Positions 39,837 through 51,017 of a DNA stretch of 64,000 bases are shown one piece after another (position 1 is the stretch's first letter; each line of letters opens with the position of its first letter). Source of the stretch: Sanguibacter suaedae (GTDB lineage Bacteria > Actinomycetota > Actinomycetes > Actinomycetales > Cellulomonadaceae); assembly GCF_016342785.1 (NCBI RefSeq), contig NZ_JAEINH010000002.1:96019-160018 (forward strand). The letters are read 5' to 3'. Under the pieces are notes generated by a model, which was not told the origin of the DNA, did no database searches, and saw only the letters and a list, made by a program, of their open reading frames with translations. A program made the position numbers and the translations under genes.

Positions 39837-42520
39837 TGAGCGACCCCACGGACGGTGTGACCTTCACGATCGACGGGGTCGAGACGACGGTGCCCAAGGG
39901 CACCCTCGTCATCCGCGCCGCCGAGGACCTCGGCATCCAGATCCCCAGGTTCTGCGACCACCCCCTCCTCGAGCCCGCCGGCGCGTGCCGCCAGTGCCTC
40001 GTGGACGTCTCCGCCCCCGACCGCGAGGGCAACGTCCGCCCCATGCCCAAGCCCCAGGCGTCGTGCACGCTCGAGGCCACGCCCGGCATGGTCGTGCGGA
40101 CGCAGCACACGTCGGAGGTCGCGGACAAGGCGCAGCAGGGCGTCATGGAGCTCCTGCTCATCAACCACCCCCTCGACTGCCCGGTCTGCGACAAGGGCGG
40201 CGAGTGCCCCCTGCAGAACCAGGCGATGAGCAACGGGCGCCCGACCAGCCGGTTCGTCGACGTCAAGCGCACCTTCCCCAAGCCCATCGCGATCTCCACC
40301 GAGATCCTTCTCGACCGGGAACGCTGCGTCCTGTGCCAGCGGTGCACGCGCTTCTCCAAGCAGATCGCCGGCGACGCCTTCATCGACCTCCAGAAGCGCG
40401 GGGCGATGCAGCAGATCGGGCGGTTCGACCCCGAGGTCCTCGGTTTCGCCGACGACGCCGTGGCGCTCGACGCCGCGGGCCCCAGCCCCACAGGTGCCCC
40501 CGACCCGCTCGCCGTGTCGGACGTCCACGCGGGAGGACCGGTCACGTCGGGCATCGACGCCCCCGTGGGTGCCGCCGAGCCCGACGAGTCCGGCGCACCG
40601 TTCGCGTCGTACTTCTCCGGCAACACCGTGCAGATCTGCCCCGTCGGCGCGCTCACCGGCGCCGCCTACCGGTTCCGGTCGCGGCCCTTCGACCTCGTGA
40701 GCACCCCGGCCGTCGCCGAGCACGACTCGTCGGGCTCCGCCATCCGCGTCGACCACCGCCGGGGCACCGTCATGCGGCGCCTCGCGGGCGACGACCCGGC
40801 GGTCAACGAGGAGTGGATCACCGACAAGGACCGCTTCGCGTTCACCTGGCAGCGCGCCGCAGACCGCCTCACCACCCCCATGGTCCGCGAGCGCGGGGAG
40901 GACGGGTTCCGCGGTGAGCTGCGTCCCGCCAGCTGGCTCGAGGCCCTCGACGTCGCGGCCCGCGGCCTGCGCGCCGCAGCCACCGCCGACCGCCACTCCG
41001 ACGGCGGCGTGGGTGTCCTCGCCGGGGGCCGGCTCACCATCGAGGACGCCTACGCGTACGGCAAGCTCGCCCGCGTCGCGCTCGGCACCAACGACGTCGA
41101 CCACCGGGCCCGCGTCCACTCCGCGGAGGAGGAGGCGTTCCTCGGGCACGCCGTCGCCGGGACCGGCATGGGCGTGACCTTCGGCGACATCGAGCACGCG
41201 AGCGTCGTGCTCCTCGTCGGGCTCGAGCCCGAGGAGGAGGCCGGCGTCGTGTTCCTCCGCCTCCGCAAGGGTGCCCTCGAGCACGGCCTGCGCGCCTTCT
41301 CGGTGGCCCCCTACGCGACACGAGGGCTGCAGCGTCTCGGGGAGCACGGCGGCACGCTCGTCGCGGCCGCACCGGGCACCGAGGCCGAGGTGCTCGACGC
41401 TGTGGGCAGCGAGGACGAGCTCGCCGACCTCGCCGACGCCCTCACCTCCGCCGACCCCGGGCGCGCGGTCGTCCTCGTCGGCGAGCGCCTCGCTGGCGTG
41501 CACGGTGCGTACTCCGCCGCGCTGCGGCTCGCGGAGCGCACCGGCGCCCGGGTCGCATGGGTGCCCCGCCGCGCGGGTGAGCGTGGAGGGGTCGAGACGG
41601 GCACGCTCCCGACGCTGCTCCCCGGGGGCCGACCGGTCGCCGACGCCGCGGCCCGAGTCGACATGGCGGCCGTGTGGGGCGTCGAGTCGCTCCCGCAGGC
41701 TCCCGGCAGGGACACCGCGGGCATCCTCGAGGCGTTGTCCTCCGGGCAGCTGCGCGGCGTCGTCGTCGGCGGGCTCGAGCTCGCCGACCTCCCCGACCCC
41801 GTCGGGGCCCGCGCCGCCCTGGAGGTCGCGGACGTCGTCGTGTCCCTCGAGGTCCGCGAGAGCGACGTGACGGCCCTGGCCGACGTCGTCCTGCCCGTGG
41901 CGCCGCCGTCGGAGAAGGCCGGGGCGTACTGGAGCTGGGAGGGGCGCGTGCGGCCCTTCGGCCAGGCCCTGGAGTCGACCGCGATGGCGGACCACCGGGT
42001 CATCGACGCCCTCGCGGACGCCCTGGGTGTGGACCTCGGGCTCGGGACGCTCGACGCCGTCCGGGCCGAGATCGACCAGCTCGACCGGTGGGACGGCGAG
42101 CGCGTCCCCGCGCCGCAGGTCGAGCCGCTCGAGCCGCCGCGCATCGCGCCCGGACAGGCGGTCCTCGCCGGGTGGCGGATGCTCCTCGACTGCGGGAGCC
42201 TCCAGGACGGCGAGGCCTTCCTCGCCGGGACCGCCAAGCGACCCGTCGCCCGCGTCTCCTCCGGCACGGCGGGCACCGTCCTCGGTGCCGACGGTCGTGC
42301 GCTGCGCGACGGCGACCTGCTCTCGGTCTCCACCGAGCAGGGGACCGTGACGCTCCCGGTGGTCCTCACCGCGATGCCCGACCACGTGGTGTGGCTCCCG
42401 CTCAACTCCCCGGGCTCGACGGTGCACCGGACCCTCGGTGCCGCGCCGGGCGACCTCGTCCGGCTCGCCGCCGGGGTCGTCAGCCCGTCCGCCGACGTCG
42501 TCGAAGGGCAGGACGCGTGA
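39836..42520 (+). CDS. nuoG: NADH-quinone oxidoreductase subunit G
   Basis: 894-aa largest subunit. The N-terminal ferredoxin domain carries N1b ([15 protein letters not shown]), then the His-ligated N5 cluster ([19 protein letters not shown]) and the N4 cluster ([11 protein letters not shown]...ICPVGALT). The rest is a molybdopterin-oxidoreductase-like fold without a cofactor. An insertion of about 50 residues (Pro/Ala/Asp-rich, near 205-255) interrupts the domain before the last N4 ligand. The length is in the range of actinobacterial NuoG. The start overlaps nuoF and the end overlaps nuoH. Confidence 0.97.
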   Translation: MSDPTDGVTFTIDGVETTVPKGTLVIRAAEDLGIQIPRFCDHPLLEPAGACRQCLVDVSAPDREGNVRPMPKPQASCTLEATPGMVVRTQHTSEVADKAQQGVMELLLINHPLDCPVCDKGGECPLQNQAMSNGRPTSRFVDVKRTFPKPIAISTEILLDRERCVLCQRCTRFSKQIAGDAFIDLQKRGAMQQIGRFDPEVLGFADDAVALDAAGPSPTGAPDPLAVSDVHAGGPVTSGIDAPVGAAEPDESGAPFASYFSGNTVQICPVGALTGAAYRFRSRPFDLVSTPAVAEHDSSGSAIRVDHRRGTVMRRLAGDDPAVNEEWITDKDRFAFTWQRAADRLTTPMVRERGEDGFRGELRPASWLEALDVAARGLRAAATADRHSDGGVGVLAGGRLTIEDAYAYGKLARVALGTNDVDHRARVHSAEEEAFLGHAVAGTGMGVTFGDIEHASVVLLVGLEPEEEAGVVFLRLRKGALEHGLRAFSVAPYATRGLQRLGEHGGTLVAAAPGTEAEVLDAVGSEDELADLADALTSADPGRAVVLVGERLAGVHGAYSAALRLAERTGARVAWVPRRAGERGGVETGTLPTLLPGGRPVADAAARVDMAAVWGVESLPQAPGRDTAGILEALSSGQLRGVVVGGLELADLPDPVGARAALEVADVVVSLEVRESDVTALADVVLPVAPPSEKAGAYWSWEGRVRPFGQALESTAMADHRVIDALADALGVDLGLGTLDAVRAEIDQLDRWDGERVPAPQVEPLEPPRIAPGQAVLAGWRMLLDCGSLQDGEAFLAGTAKRPVARVSSGTAGTVLGADGRALRDGDLLSVSTEQGTVTLPVVLTAMPDHVVWLPLNSPGSTVHRTLGAAPGDLVRLAAGVVSPSADVVEGQDA

Positions 42521-43842
42521 TGGTCGACTTCTCGAACGACACGATCTGGACGTACGTCGTCAAGGCCGTGCTCATCATCGTCTTCCTCCTCACCAGCGTG
42601 CTCGTCGCCATCTGGTTCGAGCGCAAGGTCGTGGCCCGGATGCAGGTGCGGCCCGGACCCAACGTCCACGGGCCGTTCGGTCTGCTGCAGTCCCTCGCCG
42701 ACGCGATGAAGCTGCTCCTCAAGGAGGACATCACCGTCCGGGCGGCCGACAAGTTCGTCTACCTGCTGGCCCCCATGATCTCGGTGTTCTGCTCGCTGCT
42801 CGTCTTCGCGGTCATCCCGCTGGGACCGCAGGTGACCATCCCGTTCACGGACATCTCCACCCCCGCGCAGCTCACCGACTTCCCCGTCGCGGTCCTCTAC
42901 ATCCTCGCCTGCGCGTCTCTCGGGGTGTACGGCATCGTCCTCGGCGGGTGGGCGTCGGGCTCCACGTACCCCCTGCTCGGTGCGGTGCGCTCCACGGCCC
43001 AGGTCATCAGCTACGAGCTGGCCATGGGGCTGTCCCTCGTGAGCGTGTTCATCATGGTCGGCTCGATGTCCACGAGCGAGATCGTGGCTCATCAGCAGGA
43101 CTACTGGCTCATGCTGCCGCTGCTCCCGGCGTTCGTCATCTACGTCATCTCGATGATCGGCGAGACCAACCGCCTGCCGTTCGACCTCCCGGAGGCCGAG
43201 GGCGAGCTCGTGTCCGGGTACATGACCGAGTACTCGTCGATGAAGTTCGCGTGGTTCTTCCTCGCGGAGTACATCAACATGATCAACGTCTCCGCGATCG
43301 CGACCACGCTGTTCCTCGGCGGGTGGCGAGCCCCGTGGCCGCTGTCGGCGGTCGGCGACGGCATGCTCAACGAGGGCTGGTGGCCGATCCTGTGGTTCCT
43401 CGCGAAGATGTGGGGCTTCATGTTCCTCTTCGTGTGGATCCGAGGCACCCTGCTGCGCCTGCGCTACGACCAGTTCATGAAGTTCGGCTGGAAGGTCCTC
43501 ATCCCCTTCGCGCTCGGGTGGATCGTGTGCGTCGCGGTGGTCCGCGGCGTCCGCGAGTTCCAGGGCTGGGACCTGCAGGCCGTCGGCATCGCGATCTTCG
43601 TGGTCGCCGCGGTGACGCTCCTCGTCGTCCAGCTGATCCCCGAGCGCACGCCCGAGCCCACCGCACCGCCGGAGCCGGAGGCGTTCGACGCCTTCGCCGG
43701 CGGCTACCCCGTCCCGCCGCTGCCCGGCCAGCGGCTCCCGGCGTCCCCGCGTGCGGGGCGCCCCGCACGCGCCGGCATCGGTGCCGCACCGGCACCCGAC
43801 GAGCCCACCGCACACGCAGGCAAGGAGGCCCACGATGAGTGA
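42520..43842 (+). CDS. nuoH: NADH-quinone oxidoreductase subunit H
   Basis: 440-aa membrane subunit with eight helices that forms the quinone entrance and links to the peripheral arm. Signatures: [54 protein letters not shown]. About 75 C-terminal residues after the last helix are a Pro/Ala-rich tail not needed in shorter homologues. ATG shares one base with the nuoG stop; the adjacent GTG at 42517 is an alternative. The end overlaps nuoI by 8 nt. Confidence 0.97.
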   Translation: MVDFSNDTIWTYVVKAVLIIVFLLTSVLVAIWFERKVVARMQVRPGPNVHGPFGLLQSLADAMKLLLKEDITVRAADKFVYLLAPMISVFCSLLVFAVIPLGPQVTIPFTDISTPAQLTDFPVAVLYILACASLGVYGIVLGGWASGSTYPLLGAVRSTAQVISYELAMGLSLVSVFIMVGSMSTSEIVAHQQDYWLMLPLLPAFVIYVISMIGETNRLPFDLPEAEGELVSGYMTEYSSMKFAWFFLAEYINMINVSAIATTLFLGGWRAPWPLSAVGDGMLNEGWWPILWFLAKMWGFMFLFVWIRGTLLRLRYDQFMKFGWKVLIPFALGWIVCVAVVRGVREFQGWDLQAVGIAIFVVAAVTLLVVQLIPERTPEPTAPPEPEAFDAFAGGYPVPPLPGQRLPASPRAGRPARAGIGAAPAPDEPTAHAGKEAHDE

Positions 43843-44512
43843 AGATCCGACGCCGTACGAGCCGCTCGTCGAACCACCGACGGGCATCAAGGGGCTCTTC
43901 GCCCCCGTCGCCGGGTTCGGGGTGACGTTCTCGTCGATGTTCCGCCCGACGGTCACCGAGCAGTACCCGTTCGAGAAGGTCCCCACCAAGCCCCGCTACC
44001 ACGGGCGCCACCAGCTCAACCGGTACGCGGACGGGCTCGAGAAGTGCATCGGGTGCGAGCTGTGCGCGTGGGCGTGCCCCGCCGACGCCATCTACGTCGA
44101 GGGCGCGGACAACGCCGACCTCCCCGACGGTGGCCACATGTCGCCGGGGGAGCGGTACGGGCGGGTCTACCAGATCAACTACCTGCGCTGCATCTTCTGC
44201 GGGCTGTGCATCGAGGCGTGCCCGACGCGGGCCCTGACGATGACGAACGAGTACGAGCTCGCGGGCCCCACCAGGGAGGGTCTCATCTGGGAGAAGGAGG
44301 ACCTCCTGGCGCCGATGCGCGAGGGGATGCTCGCCGCACCGCACCCCATGGTGCCCGGCACGGAGGACACCCAGTACTACCGGGGCGAGGTGAGCGGCGC
44401 CGTCGCCGAGCAGGTCGAGTGGGTGGCGTCGCACCGCCCCGAGGACCCGACGCTCCGCGGTGCCACCGCACCCGCGGCGCAGGCGGGCACCACCGACGGG
44501 ACGGTCGCCTGA
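43835..44512 (+). CDS. nuoI: NADH-quinone oxidoreductase subunit I
   Basis: 225-aa ferredoxin-like subunit with two [4Fe-4S] clusters, N6a and N6b, ligated by [12 protein letters not shown] and [12 protein letters not shown]. The amphipathic N-terminal helix that sits on the membrane is seen near residues 20-40. The start has CAAGGAGG and overlaps nuoH. A C-terminal ~30-residue Ala/Thr-rich tail is variable. Confidence 0.98.
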   Translation: MSEDPTPYEPLVEPPTGIKGLFAPVAGFGVTFSSMFRPTVTEQYPFEKVPTKPRYHGRHQLNRYADGLEKCIGCELCAWACPADAIYVEGADNADLPDGGHMSPGERYGRVYQINYLRCIFCGLCIEACPTRALTMTNEYELAGPTREGLIWEKEDLLAPMREGMLAAPHPMVPGTEDTQYYRGEVSGAVAEQVEWVASHRPEDPTLRGATAPAAQAGTTDGTVA

Positions 44513-45309
44513 TGGCCAGCGGAGCGGAGGCCGTCCTCTTCTGGTGCCTCGCGCCGCTCATGGTGATCGCGGCCCTCGGGCTCGTCCTGGCCCGCAAGGC
44601 CGTGCACGCGACGCTGTGCGTCGTGTTCGTCATGGTGTGCCTCGCGGTCCTCTACGTCGCCCAGGAGGCGCCGTTCCTCGGCATCGTCCAGGTGGTCGTG
44701 TACACGGGCGCCGTGATGATGCTCTTCCTCTTCGTCATCATGCTCGTGGGCGTCGACGCCTCCGACTCCCTCGTGGAGACCATCCGCGGGCAGCGCCTGG
44801 TGGGATGGCTCCTCGGCCTCGGCCTCGGCGCCGTGCTCGTCGGTGTCCTCGGCCGGGTGGCGTTCCCCGAGGGCGTCGGCCTCGAGGTCGCGAACGAGGT
44901 GACCAACCCGGTCGGGCTCGCCCGCATCCTCCTCAGCGACTTCGTGTTCGCCCTCGAGATCGTCGGCATCCTCCTCGTCACCGCGGCCATCGCGGCACTG
45001 ACCCTCACGCACAAGCAGCGGCTCACGGCCCGCGTGGGACAGAAGGAGATGGCCGACGCCCGCGTCGCCGGCGGTGGCTCCCTCACCCCGCTCCCGGCAC
45101 CCGGCGTCTACGCGCAGCGCAACGCCATGGACGTCCCCGCGCTCGACGCCCAGGGCAGGCCCCTCGAGTCGTCGGTGTCCCGCGTCCTGCGGGTCCGCGG
45201 ACAGGAGCGCAGCGCGCCCGTCGACCCGCAGATCCGCCGGCTCGACGACCCGGGACCGGCAGGTCCGGCCGTCGACCCGCCCGCACGCACCACCGAGGAG
45301 GAGAGCTGA
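44512..45309 (+). CDS. nuoJ: NADH-quinone oxidoreductase subunit J
   Basis: 265-aa five-helix membrane subunit with the conserved bulged helix 3 ([23 protein letters not shown]). Residues 170-265 form a long soluble tail rich in Pro, Arg and Asp, which is uncommon; most NuoJ proteins stop soon after the last helix. The ATG overlaps the nuoI stop by one base. Confidence 0.96.
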   Translation: MASGAEAVLFWCLAPLMVIAALGLVLARKAVHATLCVVFVMVCLAVLYVAQEAPFLGIVQVVVYTGAVMMLFLFVIMLVGVDASDSLVETIRGQRLVGWLLGLGLGAVLVGVLGRVAFPEGVGLEVANEVTNPVGLARILLSDFVFALEIVGILLVTAAIAALTLTHKQRLTARVGQKEMADARVAGGGSLTPLPAPGVYAQRNAMDVPALDAQGRPLESSVSRVLRVRGQERSAPVDPQIRRLDDPGPAGPAVDPPARTTEEES

Positions 45310-45310
45310 C

Positions 45311-45610
45311 ATGGACCTCAGCAACTACCTCGTCCTCGCGTCCGTGCTGTTCACCATCGGGGCGGCCACCGTCCTGCTGCGGCGCAACGCGATCATCGTC
45401 TTCATGGGCATCGAGCTCATGCTCAACGCGTCGAACCTCGCGTTCGTCACGTTCGCCCGCATGCACGGCGACCTCACCGGGCAGGTCGTGGCGTTCTTCG
45501 TCATGGTCGTCGCGGCCGCCGAGGTCGTCGTCGGCCTCGCCATCATCGTGTCCATCTTCCGCACCCGCGGGTCGGCGTCGGTCGACGACGCCAACCTGCT
45601 GAAGAGCTGA
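45311..45610 (+). CDS. nuoK: NADH-quinone oxidoreductase subunit K
   Basis: 99-aa three-helix subunit homologous to Mrp antiporter MnhC. The two membrane glutamates needed for proton transfer are visible in [15 protein letters not shown] and in [15 protein letters not shown]. The ATG follows the nuoJ stop by one base with GAGGAGAG upstream. Confidence 0.98.
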   Translation: MDLSNYLVLASVLFTIGAATVLLRRNAIIVFMGIELMLNASNLAFVTFARMHGDLTGQVVAFFVMVVAAAEVVVGLAIIVSIFRTRGSASVDDANLLKS

Positions 45611-45624
45611 GAGGAGCGGTCGGA

Positions 45625-47565
45625 GTGGACACCGCACTGTTCGACGCTGCCTGGTTGCTCGTCGCCATCCCCCTGGCCGGGGCCGCCGTCCTGCTGCTCG
45701 CCGGCCGCCGCGCCGACGGGTGGGGGCACTGGGTCGGGGTCCTCGCCTCGGCGGCGAGCCTCGTCCTCGGGCTCGCCCTCCTCGTCTCCCTGCTGGGGCG
45801 CGACGCCGCCGACCGGGTGGTCGACGTCGACCTGTTCCGGTGGATCGACGCCGGGCCGCTCGTCGTCGACGCGGGGCTGCGCGTCGATCCGTTGAGCCTG
45901 ACGTTCGTCCTCCTCGTGACGTTCGTGGGGACCCTCATCCACGTGTACTCCGTCGCGTACATGGAGCACGACGCGGACCGTCGGCGGTTCTTCGCGTACC
46001 TCAACCTCTTCGTCGCCGCGATGCTCACCCTCGTGCTCGCCGACTCCTACCTCCTGCTCTTCGTCGGGTGGGAGGGCGTGGGCCTGGCGTCCTACCTGCT
46101 CATCGGGTTCTGGAACCACGTCCCCGCGAACGCGAGCGCCGCCAACAAGGCGTTCGTCGTCAACCGTGTGGCCGACGTCGGCATGATCGTGGCCCTCATG
46201 CTCATGTTCGCGACGTTCGGCGCCGTGGACTTCGACACCGTCCACGCCGGGGCTGCCGCGAGCACCGACACCGCGCTCCTCACCGCGCTCGGTCTCGTGC
46301 TCCTCGTCGCCGCGTGCGGCAAGAGCGCCCAGTTCCCCCTCCAGTCCTGGCTCGGCGACGCCATGGCCGGACCCACGCCCGTGTCCGCCCTCATCCACGC
46401 GGCGACCATGGTCACCGCCGGCGTCTACCTCGTGGTCCGGTCCGGCCCGATCTTCACCGAGGCGCCCGTCGCGCTCCTCGTCACCGCGATCGTCGGTGCC
46501 GTCACGCTGCTCTTCGGTGCGGTCGTCGGTTGCGCCAAGGACGACGTGAAGAAGGCCCTCGCGGCATCCACGATGTCGCAGATCGGCTACATGATGCTCG
46601 CTGCGGGCCTCGGCCCCATCGGGTACGCCTTCGCGATCTTCCACCTCCTCACCCACGGCTTCTTCAAGGCCGGGATGTTCCTCGGCGCCGGGTCCGTCAT
46701 GCACGGCATGAAGGACGACGTCGACATGCGCCGCTACGGCGCGCTCTCCACCGCCATGCGCGTCACCTGGCTGACGTTCGGCGCCGGCTGGCTCGCCATC
46801 CTCGGCATCCCGCCGTTCTCCGGCTTCTGGAGCAAGGACAAGATCATCGAGTCCGCGTTCGCGGCCGACGGCGGCCACGGGTGGCAGCCCTGGGTGTTCG
46901 GAACGGTCGCTCTCGTGGGTGCCGGCATCACGGCGTTCTACATGTCGCGCCTGTTCTTCATGACGTTCCACGGCGAGCGGCGCTGGGCCACCGAGCTCAC
47001 CGCCGGCGACCGCGAGGCGGGCGTCCCCGAGCGCCACCCGCACGAGTCGCCGCTCCTCATGACGGCCCCCATGGTCGTCCTCGCGGTCGGGTCCCTCGGC
47101 CTCGGTGGCGCCCTCGCGATCGGCGGCGGCTTCGCCACCTGGCTCGAGCCCGTCACCGGCCACGTCGAGCACCACGACCCGGTCCTGCCGATCCCCGTGA
47201 TCATGGTGGCGACCATCGTGCTCGTCCTCGTCGGGGCGTTCCTCGCCTGGCGGCAGTACGCCGCCGCACCCGTGCCCGTGGTCGCGCCCCGCGGCAGCGT
47301 CCTCACGCGGGCCGCCCGCGCGGACCTCCACCAGGACGCGGTGAACGAGAACCTCGTCATGCGCCCCGGGCAGTACCTCACCCGGTCGCTCGTCTACGGG
47401 GACAAGAAGGTCGTCGACGGGGGAGCGATGGGGGTCGGCGGTCTCCTCGCCGTCCTCGGGGCAGGCGTGCAACGCCTGCAGAACGGATACGTCCGGTCGT
47501 ACGCGGCCATGATGCTCGCGGGGTTCGGTGTGCTTCTCGTCGTCGTCCTGACCGTGTGGAACTGA
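45625..47565 (+). CDS. nuoL: NADH-quinone oxidoreductase subunit L
   Basis: 646-aa antiporter-like proton-pumping subunit at the distal end of the membrane arm. Key stretches: [18 protein letters not shown] with the essential Glu, [33 protein letters not shown] with the Lys, and [21 protein letters not shown] with the broken-helix Lys/His. The long lateral helix follows, with the last membrane helix near the C-terminus ([15 protein letters not shown]). GTG start, GAGAGGAG upstream. Confidence 0.98.
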   Translation: MDTALFDAAWLLVAIPLAGAAVLLLAGRRADGWGHWVGVLASAASLVLGLALLVSLLGRDAADRVVDVDLFRWIDAGPLVVDAGLRVDPLSLTFVLLVTFVGTLIHVYSVAYMEHDADRRRFFAYLNLFVAAMLTLVLADSYLLLFVGWEGVGLASYLLIGFWNHVPANASAANKAFVVNRVADVGMIVALMLMFATFGAVDFDTVHAGAAASTDTALLTALGLVLLVAACGKSAQFPLQSWLGDAMAGPTPVSALIHAATMVTAGVYLVVRSGPIFTEAPVALLVTAIVGAVTLLFGAVVGCAKDDVKKALAASTMSQIGYMMLAAGLGPIGYAFAIFHLLTHGFFKAGMFLGAGSVMHGMKDDVDMRRYGALSTAMRVTWLTFGAGWLAILGIPPFSGFWSKDKIIESAFAADGGHGWQPWVFGTVALVGAGITAFYMSRLFFMTFHGERRWATELTAGDREAGVPERHPHESPLLMTAPMVVLAVGSLGLGGALAIGGGFATWLEPVTGHVEHHDPVLPIPVIMVATIVLVLVGAFLAWRQYAAAPVPVVAPRGSVLTRAARADLHQDAVNENLVMRPGQYLTRSLVYGDKKVVDGGAMGVGGLLAVLGAGVQRLQNGYVRSYAAMMLAGFGVLLVVVLTVWN

Positions 47566-47578
47566 GAGGGACGGGACC

Positions 47579-49147
47579 ATGACCATCGATCCGAACTTCC
47601 CGTGGCTCACCGTGCTCGCGGTGGTGCCGCTCGTCGGCGCCGCCGTGCTGTGGGCGCTCCCCAGAGGCTCCGCCCGCCTGGCCAGGCCGGTAGCCCTCGC
47701 GGTGGCGCTCGTCGAGGTCGTCCTCGTCGCGCTCGCCGTCGCCGCGTTCGACACGTCCCGGGCGGGTGAGCACCAGCTCGCCGAGACCCACGCGTGGATC
47801 CCGCAGCTGGGCGCCAGCTACGCGGTGGGCGTCGACGGCGTCGGCCTCCTCCTCGTCGCGCTGAGCGTCGGCCTCGTCCCGCTCGTCGTCGGCGCCGCGT
47901 GGCGCGAGCAGGGCGACGGGTCCGACGGCGGCCACCGCCTGCGGCACTACCTCGCGCTCGTCCTCGTCCTCGAGACCTTCATGGTCCTCGTCTTCGCCGC
48001 GCGCGACGTGTTCCTCTTCTACGTCGTGTTCGAGGCGATGCTCGTCCCCGTGTACTTCATGATCGGCGGGTTCGGCGACGGTGCGCGCCGTCGCTACGCG
48101 GCCATCAAGTTCCTCGTGTTCTCCCTCGTGGGCGGGCTCGTCATGCTCGCCGCCGTCGTCGCCCTGTACGTCCAGGGGCCGGGCGGCGAGCAGGGCTTCC
48201 TCACCGACTCCCTCACGGGGGTCGCGCTCGACCCGACGACGGAGCGCTGGCTGTTCCTCGGCTTCTTCCTCGCGTTCGCCATCAAGGCGCCGATGTTCCC
48301 CGTGCACACGTGGCTTCCCGACGCGGCCGAGCACGCCCCCGCGGGGACGTCCGTGCTCCTCGTCGGCGTCCTCGACAAGGTCGGCACCTTCGGGATGCTC
48401 ACGCTGTGCCTGCCGCTGTTCCCCTCCGCGTCGCGGTGGGCCGCTCCCGTCGTCATCGTGCTCGCCGTGGTGTCCATCCTCTACGGCGCGCTCCTCGCCC
48501 TCGGGCAGAAGGACCTCATGCGGCTCGTCGCGTACACGTCCGTGTCGCACTTCGGGTTCATCGTCCTCGGGATCTTCGCGTTCACGCAGGTGAGCGTCTC
48601 CGGGGCGTCGCTCTACATGGTCAACCACGGCCTCTCCACGGGGCTGCTGTTCCTCGTCGCGGGCTTCCTCGTGCTGAGGTCCCGCGGGGGACGGTCCCGC
48701 GACGTCGACGGGTTCGGCGGCATGCAGCGCGTCACGCCCGTCCTCGCCGGGGTGTTCCTCGTGGCCGGCCTCTCCGCGCTGTCGCTGCCCGGCCTGTCCA
48801 CCTTCGTCTCGGAGATCATGGTCCTCGTCGGGACCTACGGCCGGAACCACCCCGCAGCGATCGTCGCCGCCACGGGTGTCATCCTCGCCGCGCTCTACGT
48901 GCTCCTCACGTACAAGCGCGTCTTCACCGGGCCGGTCCGTGCCGAGCTCGCCGACGCCCCGGACCTGTCGGCCCGCGAACGCTGGGTCGCCGCCCCGCTC
49001 GTCGTGGCCCTGCTGCTCTTCGGGTTCCTCCCCGGCCCCCTGCTCGACCTCGTCCGTGACCCCGCGGCCGTCACCCTCGAGGACGTCGGCGTCGACGACG
49101 TCGCCGGGACCGCCGCCGAACCGACCACCGAGGGGAGCGACTCATGA
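47579..49147 (+). CDS. nuoM: NADH-quinone oxidoreductase subunit M
   Basis: 522-aa antiporter-like proton-pumping subunit. The essential Glu is in FYVVFEAMLVPVYFMIG, the central Lys in LAFAIKAPMFPVHTWLPDAAEHAPAGTSVLL, and the later Lys in LGQKDLMRLVAYTSVSHFGF. Fourteen helices fit. AGAGGGACGGG precedes the ATG; the TGA overlaps the nuoN ATG. Confidence 0.98.
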   Translation: MTIDPNFPWLTVLAVVPLVGAAVLWALPRGSARLARPVALAVALVEVVLVALAVAAFDTSRAGEHQLAETHAWIPQLGASYAVGVDGVGLLLVALSVGLVPLVVGAAWREQGDGSDGGHRLRHYLALVLVLETFMVLVFAARDVFLFYVVFEAMLVPVYFMIGGFGDGARRRYAAIKFLVFSLVGGLVMLAAVVALYVQGPGGEQGFLTDSLTGVALDPTTERWLFLGFFLAFAIKAPMFPVHTWLPDAAEHAPAGTSVLLVGVLDKVGTFGMLTLCLPLFPSASRWAAPVVIVLAVVSILYGALLALGQKDLMRLVAYTSVSHFGFIVLGIFAFTQVSVSGASLYMVNHGLSTGLLFLVAGFLVLRSRGGRSRDVDGFGGMQRVTPVLAGVFLVAGLSALSLPGLSTFVSEIMVLVGTYGRNHPAAIVAATGVILAALYVLLTYKRVFTGPVRAELADAPDLSARERWVAAPLVVALLLFGFLPGPLLDLVRDPAAVTLEDVGVDDVAGTAAEPTTEGSDS

Positions 49148-50922
49148 TCGCCCAAGCCGCCAGCACGTTCGTGCCACCAGAGGTCCAGTGGTTCGCGCTC
49201 GTGCCGCTCATGGTCGTCCTGGGCGCGGGCGTCGTGGGGGTGCTCGTCGAGTCCTTCGTGCCGGCCCGTGCCCGGCGTCCCGTCCAGACGGTCCTCACCC
49301 TGGGTGCGCTCGTCGGGGCGCTGGCCGTCCTCGTCGTGCAGGGCTGGCAGTGGTTCGGGCCGGAGGGCACCGGTCAGGTCCTCGTCCTCGGCGGGTCGAT
49401 GGTGCTCGACGGCTTCTCGGTGGCGCTCCAGGGCACCATCCTCCTGTGCGCGTTCCTCGCGGTGCTCGTCGTCACCGACCGCACGAGCGCCCGCCAGGAC
49501 GCCTTCGCGCCCAGCGCGGCCGCCATCCCCGGCTCGGAGTACGAGGAGCTCGCCCGCCGTCGTGGGCTCGAGCAGACCGAGGTGTACCCCCTCCTGCTCT
49601 TCGCCGTCGGCGGCATGCTCGTGTTCCCGGCCGCCGGGGACCTCGTGACCATGTTCGTCGCCCTCGAGGTCCTGTCCCTGCCGCTGTACGTCCTGGCGGG
49701 GATGGCCAGGCGGCGGCGCCTGCTCTCCCAGGAGGCGTCCTTCAAGTACTTCGTGCTCGGCGCCTTCGCGTCCGCGCTCTTCCTCTTCGGGACCGCCCTG
49801 CTCTACGGGTTCTCAGGGTCCGTGCGTCTCGACGGCATCGCGCGGATGTCACTCACCGTCGCGCAGGACGCCCCGGGCCTGCCCGAGGGCTGGGTGCTCC
49901 TGTGGCTCGTCGGCATCCTCCTCGTCCTCGCGGGGCTGCTCTTCAAGGTCGGCGCGGTGCCCTTCCAGGCGTGGACGCCCGACGTCTACCAGGGCGCCCC
50001 GACCCCGATCACGGGATTCATGGCGGCCTGCACCAAGGTCGCGGCGTTCGGTGCACTCGTGCGCGTCGTCTACCTCCTCGTCGTCAACGCGCCGCCCGAG
50101 GCGTTCGACGCCGTCAAGGCCGCCCTGTGGACGGTGGCGGTCGCCACCATGCTCGTCGGCGCCGTCGTGGGCGCCACGCAGACGGACGTCAAGCGCATGC
50201 TCGGCTACTCGTCGATCGCCCACGCCGGGTTCCTGCTCGTCGCGCTCCTCGGGTTCAACGCCCAGGGCGTCCGCGCCGTGGTGCTGTACCTCCTCGTGTA
50301 CGGCGTGAGCACCGTCGGCGCGTTCGCCGTCGTCACCCTCGTCCGCGAGGTCGGGCCCGGGGGAGAGGTCGTCGGGGAGGCCACGCACCTCGGGCAGTGG
50401 GCCGGCCTCGGCCGACGCAGCCCGCTGCTCGCCGCGAGCTTCTCGCTGTTCCTCCTGTCGTTCGCCGGGATCCCCCTCACCGCGGGGTTCATCGCCAAGT
50501 TCTCCGCGTTCGAGGCCGCCGTGCGCGGCACGCCGTACACGGGCAGCGCCACGGCGCTCGTCGTCGTCGGGGTGATCGCCTCCGCCATCGCGGTGTTCTT
50601 CTACGTGCGCGTCGTGGTCATCATGTTCTTCTCCCGGACCGTCGAGGGCGACGGGTCCACGGTCGCCGTGGGGGCGGGCAGCGCCGAGGACGCCGACGGC
50701 CGCGGTGCGACGGCCGAGGAGCCGGAGCCCCACGCCACCCAGCAGGGCACGCCCCAGCGGTCGTCCGTGGTCGTCGCGGAGGGCGCGCCGGCCGTCACCG
50801 TCGTCCGCTCCGAGTGGGGGAGCCTGGTGACGGTGGCCGTGGCGGTCGTCACGGTCCTGCTCGTCGGCGTCTTCCCCCAGCCCGTCCTCGACCTCGTCGA
50901 CGGCCTCACCAGGCTCGGGTGA
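49144..50922 (+). CDS. nuoN: NADH-quinone oxidoreductase subunit N
   Basis: 592-aa third antiporter-like subunit. Typical segments: FVALEVLSLPLYVLAGM with the Glu, LLFKVGAVPFQAWTPDVYQGAPTPITGFMAACTKVAAF with the Lys, and TDVKRMLGYSSIAHAGFLLVALLGF. A soluble loop of about 60 residues (near 500-565) before the last helix makes it longer than the ~490-aa E. coli protein. It is the last nuo gene; about 95 nt separate it from the polyprenyl synthase, which has its own -10 box. Confidence 0.97.
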   Translation: MIAQAASTFVPPEVQWFALVPLMVVLGAGVVGVLVESFVPARARRPVQTVLTLGALVGALAVLVVQGWQWFGPEGTGQVLVLGGSMVLDGFSVALQGTILLCAFLAVLVVTDRTSARQDAFAPSAAAIPGSEYEELARRRGLEQTEVYPLLLFAVGGMLVFPAAGDLVTMFVALEVLSLPLYVLAGMARRRRLLSQEASFKYFVLGAFASALFLFGTALLYGFSGSVRLDGIARMSLTVAQDAPGLPEGWVLLWLVGILLVLAGLLFKVGAVPFQAWTPDVYQGAPTPITGFMAACTKVAAFGALVRVVYLLVVNAPPEAFDAVKAALWTVAVATMLVGAVVGATQTDVKRMLGYSSIAHAGFLLVALLGFNAQGVRAVVLYLLVYGVSTVGAFAVVTLVREVGPGGEVVGEATHLGQWAGLGRRSPLLAASFSLFLLSFAGIPLTAGFIAKFSAFEAAVRGTPYTGSATALVVVGVIASAIAVFFYVRVVVIMFFSRTVEGDGSTVAVGAGSAEDADGRGATAEEPEPHATQQGTPQRSSVVVAEGAPAVTVVRSEWGSLVTVAVAVVTVLLVGVFPQPVLDLVDGLTRLG

Positions 50923-51005
50923 GGGGTGCACCACGCCCGTCGGCGGCTTCGTCACACGGACGCCTCTCCCCGGGTGTCCGTGCCACGACCGACGCGCTCA
51001 GCGGC

Positions 51006-51011
51006 TAAGTT
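51006..51011 (+). promoter_or_regulatory. Leaderless -10 box of the polyprenyl synthase gene
   Basis: TAAGTT is 6 nt before the GTG at 51018, and no ribosome site is present. A 7-bp inverted repeat (50955-50961 with 50976-50982) upstream could be a weak terminator for the nuo operon. Confidence 0.5.
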
Positions 51012-51017
51012 CTTCCT

